From: Galaxea fascicularis
Taxonomy: Eukaryota > Cnidaria > Anthozoa > Scleractinia > Euphylliidae
NCBI GenBank assembly: GCA_948470475.1
Contig: OX419345.1
Location: forward strand, 4,040,033-4,104,032
Direction: 5' to 3'
Length of the DNA stretch: 64,000 nt
The notes beneath the pieces were generated by a model, which had not been told where the DNA came from, did not search any database, and saw only the letters and a list, made by a program, of their open reading frames with translations. This document shows, one piece after another, positions 51,956 through 62,100 of the stretch. The translations under genes and the position numbers were made by a program. Numbering within the stretch: the first letter of the stretch is position 1; every line of letters begins with the position of its first letter.

Positions 51956-53305
51956 TCACAGCTTCTTGAAGATCCTGAAGCCGAATTGGGTATTGACGCG
52001 GGCGCAAGACCATTTGTAGTTCACACTGCAGCTTCGAGGGTAAAAGTGACGGCTGTAGTAATACAACCAGGCGGATCTGGTGCTATATGGGTATTTGAGG
52101 GCCACGATATCGTTAAACTGCACTGGGGTACCATCAACAGCACTCCTGGAGAAGATTTGGAAAGTCAAGTGGTTGTAATAAAACCAGCTGTTCCCTGACA
52201 ACGATCTTGGGCCACTGTAAATAACAGAAAAGAAAATGGCAAATGTTTAACCCATATAAGCGACAAATTCCTGTAGTATCAAAAAGCATTCACCCTTAAT
52301 TTTTTCAAACCCTAAGAGTGATCAGCATCAAATTTCTCCTTGTAATATCAATGCTTTATAAAACAGAGTGGTAACGAGAATTAAGGACAGGATCACACAG
52401 GATCAATTTGCTTCATATTTTAATAACTTCTCTGCACCATTTTTATTGAAAATGTGTAGGGGCAACAAATTTGAATTTAAATTTGGATCTTACGGTTATT
52501 TTTACCAAAAACATTGTTTAATGTTGTACTGAATAAAGTCTAAGACTTCTTACTGTCATGTAACAGTACTGATGCGACGCGTACCTAATCACACGGCATT
52601 TGTAGCTGGTAGACGTGCTACAAAACAGCCGGTAGGAAGTACCATAGGCCTTGGAACTCAGCGAGACTGTATCACCACTGTTGATTGGCTGTCCATCCAT
52701 CTTTCCCATGGCTGTGATCCTGAACATCATTTTGCTATTGCAGGAGGACCATTCAGAGGAGTTCATAGAAACACCCGGGCAGGTGTAACAAGTGCAGTAA
52801 GATGTAGAACAGAACAACCAGTACCGTGAGTTGACGCCAGAGGTGTAACCCAGGCGTAGAGCAATGTAACTAGTCACCGCTGTTGATGATGGGATACCGG
52901 CGACCTTTGAAATTAAAAAAACACAATTAAATTAGAAAATTAATCTTTTCTGTAGCAATAAGCTACATAAACATTCTTAACTTTAAACCCTAACGGGAGG
53001 GCATATCTTGTTTTCATTTAATGTATTTCCTTCGGGGGCGTGAGGTGTAGCGGATTCAGTGAAGGTTTGAATTACTAGGTAAGCTCGTCCTTGTCTATCA
53101 AATATAAACTATAGGGAAAAGGCATCATGACATGAAATTAGTTACCATTAGATAGACCAGCCCAAAGATCTGCTTTATCCGCGTAAAACTGAACGTTAGC
53201 GTCACCATGAAACGTCAGGCCGCTGTTTGGGAGCTTAAGGGTTCCCGAGTCCACGCCCAGCACTAAGCAGGAGATCACAAAAACGGATACTGTGGCAAAT
53301 TTCAT
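51956..53305 (-). CDS. Secreted beta-trefoil-like protein, copy B (frame disrupted or rescued by splicing)
   Basis: Same structure as copy A: exons 53146-53305, 52585-52904 and 51956-52214. The signal peptide MKFATVSVFVISCLVLGV is intact and exons 1 and 3 are open. Exon 2 is exactly 4 nt longer than in copy A: an extra CTAG inside the N-S-G-D codons shifts the frame and makes TAG at 52870-52872. A CAG acceptor at 52880-52882, 25 nt inside the exon, would start it at 52879 and restore the frame (25 minus 4 = 21 nt). This would drop the residues GRRYPIINS. Either a pseudogene or a gene with a shifted splice site; the otherwise open frames and conserved splice sites leave both possible. Confidence 0.7.
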
Positions 53306-55167
53306 GTTTGGAATCTCATGGAAAAGAAAAGTTAGCGTTGCACACTCTGAAGGTTAATTGCCAACTGAATGCTAACGAGGGAGTAAGGCTTTCTTAGTTG
53401 ATTTATTGTTGACGAGCCTGCGGGAAAACGTCTCGTTTGTAGTATGAAAATATTTGGAGCATGCACAGGGGGTCCAGACAGACTGTGCGACCTTTGTATC
53501 TTTTATAAGAATATTGAAAACGTTCATTTTATCGTGATGTACTGCGATGAATATTTTTACATAAGATCAAAATAAACGTGTTTTTACCTGAAATGCTGTG
53601 TGTTGTCGTTCTTGTAGCTGAAAACGGCGAATTTTGGCGATTTGGCGGATTTTGCGTTAGACGTTTACCTAAGCGTATCATACGCTCAGGTAATTAAAGA
53701 AAAAGCAGAATATATCAAAGCGACCGTACTCCGTCTGTGATGTTGTCACACTCAGATCTCTTCGCTAAGGATTTATACCTCTCAACAAACAAAACCTCCG
53801 CAGATGACACTCTATAGGAGTAGTAAATGAGCCCGGCCGCCAAAGTACTTAAAAATGCCATAATATTTGTGATTCAGTAGAAAGTAGTATTGTGCTATTC
53901 TTTGCGCTATTTCTATTCTACTGGAAAAAACTAAGTAATATTTAAAAAGGCTCGGGTTTTGATTTTGTCACGTTTTCCTCATTCGGAATTTTCGGCCGTC
54001 CAACAAACTCCCTAAACAAGTTTGTGATTCATCAATTGCAAATTAACAAAGTGCATGGCCGAATCTTTATCATTTTATCAATGGATTGTGTTCTCTTCCA
54101 GTCAACTGTGGAACAATTGTTCTCCTCAGTTACCGTTGATTTATGATGAGTTGATCAGCTAGCATGAATTCGTCTAGCAAAAGACCTTTTGAAATGTAAT
54201 TATATTTTTTTCAGGCGTCTCTTGGTTTTTGAAACTAGTACACATTCCTTCAGTTTTCCCTTTTCGGTACATTTCTCCGAGACTGAGTCTAGAGCTGTAT
54301 AACGTTTGAATGCAATACAATACTAACCTTTCAGCTCAAAAAAATTAATAACATTCACTCCCTGCTGAGTTAATAATAGAAAATTACTTTAAGTGTTTCT
54401 TTACGCCGCATTGCTTTTCTGCAAAGTTCCGCATTCATTCTGAAAATAGAAAATAATGATGGAACAGATATCGCTTCGGCGTAGCCAATTTAAAAGTCAT
54501 TGTTTCTGGTTAAGGTTCTTATTGTCGGCCACGCTTTCGACATAGTACCCGATGAAGGTTTTAGAGGCTAAAATTGTATTATAACGGTGAACGCACCAAA
54601 CCTTCGAGAGGTCCAACTAAAATAATTTGAAGAGCCATACTTTAAGTGGGCCGGGATATTTTATAAGTGTACGAGTTCTGCAGATTCAAAGCTTCTGAAA
54701 AGGGAGAGTAAGTTGCTGTCAGCGATTGTTAAAGATTTACCTTTTTAAACAGCATAAAATTTTATAATTTTAAGTTCAAGAACAGAATGGGGTAGTATAC
54801 ACTGACAAATAAGTCATTCGTTTTGAAACGGTGAGCCTCTATGATGTCTTATAAGTGAAATAAAAAGCCATTCTCACAGTATAATTAGAGCATCGTGACT
54901 TCAGCTTGGACTCGAGAATTTTCCGCGGTCGTTAGGTATAACTGCATTGCGGGCTCCCCTAGGTTGATTAGCCAGCAGTTGCCACGATCTTTTAAAATGT
55001 AATTACAGTTTTTGGAACGTCTCTTGCTGGCTTTTTTAAACTAATATATAAACATTCCTTCAGTTTTTCCCGTCTGGTTAGATTTATCCGAGACTGTGAC
55101 CAGAGCACCCTGCTGAGTAATGGGAAAATACAATTTTTGCTTTACTCGGCATTGCTTAGTTGCAAAA
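53306..55167. other. Gene-poor spacer upstream of copy B
   Basis: No supported exon, RNA gene or element. AT-rich, with isolated short frames only. Confidence 0.5.
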
Positions 55168-55262
55168 ATAAATTAGAAAATTCATCTCTTCTGTAACAAA
55201 AAGCTACATGAACACTCTCAACATTAAACCCAAACGGGAGGGCACACCTCGTTTTCATTGAA
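55168..55262 (-). pseudogene. Fragment matching intron 1 of the beta-trefoil-like genes
   Basis: Resembles intron 1 of copy A (about 39395-39500) and copy B (about 52930-53030): ATCTCTTCTGTAACAA, AAGCTACAT, AACGGGAGGGC and CTCGTTTTCATT in order. The flanking exons are absent, so it is a remnant of a third copy. Confidence 0.65.
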
Positions 55263-55581
55263 TTTACACAAAAATTTGGTTTTATTAACGGAGTTTTTAA
55301 CGTAAATTAACCACTATACAGGGATTCCAAAAGCTGACGTTTCGAGAATTAGTCCTTCGTCAGAACGAAAAATACTTTAAGTGTTTCTTTACGCTGCATT
55401 GCCAAGTTCCGCGTTCATTCTGAAAAATGACAATAACGTGATGGAACGGAGTCATTGTCTCTCGACCCTTTCGAAGTGGTCGTTCTTTGCCGAGGCTTGT
55501 TTTGCACCTTTTTGTTCAACAAACTTTGCAAAGTATTACGCGAGAGACAGTACAAACGTTGCTGATTTTCACAAAACTTAG

Positions 55582-55676
55582 TGCTCATCCTTTCATATGC
55601 AAATCAATTTCATTCACACGCAAATTAACGCATTTTCATGTGAAGGAAAATTGATTTGCATATGAAAATATGAGTA
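55582..55676. repeat. Hairpin with paired octamer (ATGCAAAT) sites
   Basis: 55591-55610 is the exact reverse complement of 55648-55667; pairing extends imperfectly on both sides. Each arm has ATGCAAAT, the POU-factor octamer. Probably a small foldback element. Confidence 0.75.
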
Positions 55677-58197
55677 CCAAGACTCGCTGTGAAAAAGAGG
55701 CCTGAGGTAATTCGCAAATGGCCTTTTTCCTGTTCCTCTATTCTAGAAGTGTTGCGAGACTGGCATCATTAATTAATTCCTCGCATGTAAAAACACAGCT
55801 ACATAAACAATCAGCAAGTAGTCCATGAAGAGCGCTTTGTGCCCGTAGCAACTTTTAGCGAAAGCAAAGAAAGACGTATATCCCAAATTGAATTGTATAA
55901 AGGAATTAACCTCTGCTGCCTGAAGTTTTTCAATTAACAGTTGCACAGGTCATATATTGGCTCCGGTTGTTCGCAGAGTATTATTTACCAACGTTATACG
56001 TTATACAATAGGTCGCCATAGTGAAAAACAATCATCCACGTTTTAAACAAATGGCAACAAAGGAATGAAAATAAGTCGAAACTGTAATTTCAGTTCTTCT
56101 ATATTTCTGGATACTGATCCACCAAAATCACTACACGGATATTCTTGCGACGCATAGATAATGTAGTCATTCGTTTGTCCCGCTTAAAGTTTTTATGCTC
56201 AGTCTCAAAACTTAGAACCAGCTTGTACGGTACGTACAAGTGCACCAGAGGAAAGTTGCTGCCAAGTACTTTCATTTGGGTAAACACTGCCACAGGAGAG
56301 GTCTGCTCAGCACCTTTCATTTGATTGGGCGCACATTAGGATTTCATCTAGAGACGAAAAAGTTATCTTCAGAACCACCTTGTATTGCATAATTAGATCA
56401 GAGAAATATTACTCATTAGCTTTCATCTGATATGATTGTCATTGTGGACTGTATTCGAAATCTAAAAGGCGTAGTGAATAAAGTAAAGATGGCTTGTAAT
56501 AAGTGAAAAGATTGAAAGTCATTAAACAGTCATGCAAAAGACGAGGGGCGAGTTAAAAAGACGACCGGCATGAGGAATAGATCTAGAGAAGAGACTAGAA
56601 AACATTAGACATGGGAGGGGAGAGAAATACTTTGTCTACAGGGGAAAGGATATCCTGTCTCCAGAAGAGCCGTCAATGCTTTTGATCAGCGCTAGAAAAG
56701 AGCTTGAATCCTGGGAACTAGTCTCTTTGGTAGTAAGAAAAAAAAACTAGTTTCACTTTGCTCTCGTACAAACCTCCCTCGCTCTTTCATGACCGGTCCA
56801 AGACCAACTCACTGATTAGAGATGAATATCGGAGGTTTTTTTCTTAATTTGCGCGACTTGCTTGAGACCTTGCTCGGTTACTTTCCTCTGAAATGCTGCA
56901 AAGGTAAACACTTACATAAATAAGACTAACTCAAGAAAGCAAAAAACAAACCTGTAAAGTTCAAAAGACTATAAAGAATATTTCAAAATTAATACAAAAT
57001 GACCCTGACTAATAAACTGACAGAGTCCGGAAAAATTGTCGGTTGGCTAAGGAGACCTCCGCTTTCCATATTGCTCCATCGCCTTCTTGATACTCCTACA
57101 AGGTTTTATAGCATTAGCATTAGGCTGTAAAATGAAGTCTTTGGGATTTACTTTGATCAAGACCAAGTCTGGCCTTTAAAACATAAGCGATTAGGAAAAC
57201 TAAAACACTAAAACAAACCCAAGTTAACTCACAGGCCAACTGGTTGTTTGAGGAATAATGTTGTATGCTACCACTGAATCAGACCAATGAAAAGTACAGC
57301 ATAACTGTAATTTCGTCCAGCTTACACCCTGCAAAAGGAACTTGACAAGCATTGAACAGGCATTGTACACCTGTCTACGGCATAGCCTTAAATTTCTTAG
57401 AAACGCTTAAACATTGAACTTTCATCTCGAAATGACGTAAGTAAATCAGTATCTTAAAATGAGATTCATTACCTTCCTATACAATAAAGACACAGTCAAA
57501 CCGTTATTCAGAAACTGCCCTTAGGTGTTCCCCACTAAGAGAGAGTGGCCGCATTAACCCGCAATATAAAGCTCGTTTTTGTCAAAATTAAGGCCCACAC
57601 AACGTTATAACAACCATAAAAACGTAAGGCCAAAACTGCTATAGATATTTTATTTACTAAAGAAACGTGCAAGCTGTTGTGTTTAAGTGCTTTATAGTTA
57701 ATGGCTTAATGAGTAAGATTTCTTAAAAAAGAGAACACTGCTTTATGAGTAAAATAAACTACACAGGATTATAATACCTCAAAAACTAAGGCTGTAACAA
57801 ATACAAGAGACGTTCGTCCTTTCTTACGCTTTATCAAAAAAAAAAAAGAGATAGAAACGATAAAAATTACACTGAATTATTTCCACTTACTAAAAAACAT
57901 TTGGAAAAAAAAAAGAGTAAAGATGCAAATAAAAAGGTCAGCCTACTGTAACGAATCAATTAAAAGTTTCCATTTACAGCAATATATTGACATCATACCT
58001 TTAAAAGTTTATACAACCAGTACCTCACTGCTGCTCAACCATAGAAAACAAAAATTAAGTGAAAAGACTTTTTTTCCACACTTCCACACAAAAATTGCTC
58101 TACCCTAAACCTTACCCTCACCCTAAAACTACGGGACATAAAGTTTGAATTAAAAAAAAACTTTTAACAGAATACTACACCCATGGTCAGGGCATAC
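55677..58197. other. Gene-poor spacer before the telomere-type repeats
   Basis: No supported gene. 56590-56745 is related to 45240-45410. AT-rich from 57500 onward, turning to CCCTAAA- and CCCTCA-like degenerate motifs near 58100-58140, just before the hexamer array. Confidence 0.5.
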
Positions 58198-58326
58198 TAA
58201 CCCTAACCCTAACCCTAACCCTAACCCTAACCCTAACCCTAACCCTAACCCTAGCCCTAGCCCTAGCCCTAGCCCTAGCCCCAGCCCTAGCCCCAGCCCT
58301 AGCCCCAGCCCTAGCCCCAGCCCTAA
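58198..58326. repeat. Telomere-type hexamer array with variant repeats
   Basis: Eight perfect CCCTAA units (58201-58248), then five CCCTAG units, then an alternating CCCCAG/CCCTAG dimer up to 58320, then CCCTAA and decaying CCCG/CCGG units. TTAGGG is the metazoan telomere repeat. The C-rich strand runs left to right, with about 58 kb of gene-bearing sequence on its left. Confidence 0.95.
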
Positions 58327-59104
58327 CCCGTACCCGTATCCGGATCCGGATCCTTTGGAGGACCCTTTAAGTTTTTTCGACGGAAACCTTAAAGGATTTC
58401 AGGGGTAATTTCTCACGGAAATTGATGGTAAAACAAAATAAATGCCCGAAAGAGCACAACTATATCTGCCTGGATTTTTGAAAACACGGTCACTCATTTT
58501 TAATGTTTGCTCTAGAATTCCAGGTGGAACTGGCTGCCATAGGCAGCCAGTTCCACCCTAGCCTGGCCCGCTATTTTTGAGGGGGGGTTCCGTCAAGGCA
58601 GGTATCACCAATGCCTGCAGGGATAGAGCTAAGAGGCTGTGGGCATTTGGGGTCGCCTGCTCAAAAGGCAGGGGGGATGCAGTCGATCAAAAATGGGCTG
58701 TTTGAGTTGCTTGTTCTTGAATGCGAGTTAAATGTGCAGTACTACTATACAGTCACTTCTCAGCCATTTCTGGGCTTAGCTTGGGTTGATTTGCAGTCAG
58801 ACAGACTGTGGGCCCCTTGTGGGGCTCTGACCTCTAACCTCATGGTCCACCGCGACCCCTGGCGGCAAACCGGGTTTCGGTTGGGGGGGGGGGTAAGGCT
58901 GTGGGGCTGCTGACGGGGATGTTAATTACTTTCTTTGATTGAAAGCATGTGGCTGAGTATTGGGAATTTGGAGGAGATAGCTGATAGTTGGCTGGCAAAT
59001 ACCAAGGAACAGGCGTGACCAGCAGGTAAGGATTGAACGTATCCCCTGGCAAAAGCCAGGCATTTTTGCGGCCATTTGAACAGGCTTGTTGGTGCAGAGG
59101 TCAG
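58327..59104. other. Spacer between hexamer array and tandem array
   Basis: Higher GC than the rest of the window, with a G run near 58876-58891 and several GGCAGG/CCTGCC-type inverted motifs. No gene recognised. Confidence 0.5.
58523..58557. repeat. Perfect 16-bp hairpin with 3-nt loop
   Basis: GGTGGAACTGGCTGCC (58523-58538) is followed by ATA and its exact reverse complement (58542-58557). It is GC-rich and would be very stable. It is not followed by a T run. Confidence 0.95.
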
Positions 59105-59156
59105 CCCTGTTTTCAAAAGGTCGGGTATATATATACCTGGATTTTTGAAAACAGGG
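59105..59156. repeat. 14-bp inverted repeat at the edge of the tandem array
   Basis: CCCTGTTTTCAAAA (59105-59118) pairs exactly with TTTTGAAAACAGGG (59143-59156). The loop contains the palindrome GTATATATATAC. The right arm is part of every unit of the array; the left arm is seen only here. Confidence 0.9.
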
Positions 59157-62100
59157 TCGCAGGAAAGTTATACTAAGCCTTGTTTATTTCAGTACTGAGG
59201 TGTGTTTCCCCCTTCTATTCTTCTTGGTCTTTGCTTGTGCTGGGGGGAGCGACGATGGCAATTAGCTGATTAGTAAGAGAAAGTTAACATTGAAAGTTAG
59301 AATAAGCTCTCTTCCCCCCCCCCCCTACCCTGCCCCTCCTCCCTTTTAACCCTCTTTATTTGGTCCCACTCTCTCTCTCTTTCTCAAGAAAATTTGCATG
59401 AATTTGAAATCTTAGCGCAGGCTTAGTTTCAAACGGAGTCAGTATATTTAGCTTTCCTGTTCACCTCCTAGAGCAAAGTTTTCCTTAGAGCATCATGAAG
59501 CTCAGTGAGGGAAAAATTCTAGCGAGATGCAGTATCTGCCTCGTCTAATAACCTTCGTGCGTATTTATCTTGTCGTGGCTATGAAGTCGACTGTTAGGCG
59601 CAGTGAAGGTTATTGTAGAGCTTTGCTTTCGGAGGTAAGGAGTCTTTAGCCTCAAAACGTAGGTGTCAGGGTTGATTTGTAAGCGCACATGGTGAAATTG
59701 GACTTGACTTTTGACCAGGCTAAAGACTTAGTAAAAACTGAACAAGAAACAAGGGCTTGACGGAAGTTCGCTTGAAATCGGTTTTCAACATCCGGGACTT
59801 CAAGTAACTATCAGGCGACGACAAGATTTGGCTCGGTATTTCTGCGCGAAAACCGTAAGTTTTTCCAGTTTCTTGACTTGTTACCGCCCTTGCGGCTTTA
59901 GCGATTCTATGCTAGTGGTCTGATAAGTGATGTGATCATTTGAAGTGTCATAATGTGTGATTTCCGGCCTCAAATCTAGTCGTAACATTTGCCACATGTT
60001 TACGTAGATGTAATTTACCAAGAGCTTGCTGTTATTTGTGTTAGCCACCAGGGAATTCGGTTTAAAACGTTGCTTGATTTCGTGGAAATCGATGCCTCTT
60101 TCCGACGGTAACTTTGCTCTCGGCAAGGCCGACGTTTCAAAGCAAGATTTGAGCAAAACTGACACTACTGCCCACACGATAGTTCAGGTCAGAGGTTACG
60201 TCGATTTCATGTCTAGTGATATAGCAAATAGCCATGTTCTTTTTTTTTCCTTTCGTCGACACTGTAATCTGGTAATAAGCAAAAAGTTAAGTGTCCTTGT
60301 TAAACAACGGAGGTAATAGCAAAGGAAGTTCTAAAAAGCCTCGAATTTTCGTCGACCTGGTTTTCATAAGGTCAGGTATATATTTCACACGATTAGCAAA
60401 TATGGGACTGATTTCACAGCCAAATTTGTTCAAATCACAACTCTTTTCGCGTACAAATGTTACAGACCTTAGAAGACGGCTTTCAAGCCTAACATACTGT
60501 CCACGATCTTCTCAATGTCTGCACTTTAAGCAAGTCACTAGTATTCTAAGGTAATTTATGTCATGGTTATGACCAAGAGCACAGTTTCATGTCTAAAGAT
60601 TTGATCATCTAAAGGCAACTTCTCCGCTTTTCGCACTTAGAACTCTTCATTTGAACGTTTCCTATCGTTTTAAGTGGAATATGAAATAATTCTGTGCAAT
60701 TCGACCGATATGCTTGAGATAATTATTTCACACGATTAGCAAATATGGGACTGATTTCACAGCCAAATTTGTTCAAATCACAACTCTTTTCGCGTACAAA
60801 TGTTACAGACCTTAGAAGACGGCTTTCAAGCCTAACATACTGTCCACGATCTTCTCAATGTCTGCACTTTAAGCAAGTCACTAGTATTCTAAGGTAATTT
60901 ATGTCATGGTTATGACCAAGAGCACAGTTTCATGTCTAAAGATTTGATCATCTAAAGGCAACTTCTCCGCTTTTCGCACTTAGAACTCTTCATTTGAACG
61001 TTTCCTATCGTTTTAAGTGGAATATGAAATAATTCTGTGCAATTCGACCGATATGCTTGAGATATATACCTGGATTTTTGAAAACAGGGTCGCAGGAAAG
61101 TTATACTAAGCCTTGTTTATTTCAGTACTGAGGTGTGTTTCCCCCTTCTATTCTTCTTGGTCTTTGCTTGTGCTGGGGGGAGCGACGATGGCAATTAGCT
61201 GATTAGTAAGAGAAAGTTAACATTGAAAGTTAGAATAAGCTCTCTTCCCCCCCCCCCCTACCCTGCCCCTCCTCCCTTTTAACCCTCTTTATTTGGTCCC
61301 ACTCTCTCTCTCTTTCTCAAGAAAATTTGCATGAATTTGAAATCTTAGCGCAGGCTTAGTTTCAAACGGAGTCAGTATATTTAGCTTTCCTGTTCACCTC
61401 CTAGAGCAAAGTTTTCCTTAGAGCATCATGAAGCTCAGTGAGGGAAAAATTCTAGCGAGATGCAGTATCTGCCTCGTCTAATAACCTTCGTGCGTATTTA
61501 TCTTGTCGTGGCTATGAAGTCGACTGTTAGGCGCAGTGAAGGTTATTGTAGAGCTTTGCTTTCGGAGGTAAGGAGTCTTTAGCCTCAAAACGTAGGTGTC
61601 AGGGTTGATTTGTAAGCGCACATGGTGAAATTGGACTTGACTTTTGACCAGGCTAAAGACTTAGTAAAAACTGAACAAGAAACAAGGGCTTGACGGAAGT
61701 TCGCTTGAAATCGGTTTTCAACATCCGGGACTTCAAGTAACTATCAGGCGACGACAAGATTTGGCTCGGTATTTCTGCGCGAAAACCGTAAGTTTTTCCA
61801 GTTTCTTGACTTGTTACCGCCCTTGCGGCTTTAGCGATTCTATGCTAGTGGTCTGATAAGTGATGTGATCATTTGAAGTGTCATAATGTGTGATTTCCGG
61901 CCTCAAATCTAGTCGTAACATTTGCCACATGTTTACGTAGATGTAATTTACCAAGAGCTTGCTGTTATTTGTGTTAGCCACCAGGGAATTCGGTTTAAAA
62001 CGTTGCTTGATTTCGTGGAAATCGATGCCTCTTTCCGACGGTAACTTTGCTCTCGGCAAGGCCGACGTTTCAAAGCAAGATTTGAGCAAAACTGACACTA

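Noticed and set aside
55341..55380. CGTTTCGAGAATTAGTCCTTCGTCAGA motif family seen in many animal genomes
   Set aside because: Only one short match in the window, so no element can be delimited.
59881..60554. Frames of 87-98 codons on both strands in each 1,933-bp unit
   Set aside because: They overlap in opposite directions, have no recognisable domain, and recur only because the DNA repeats.
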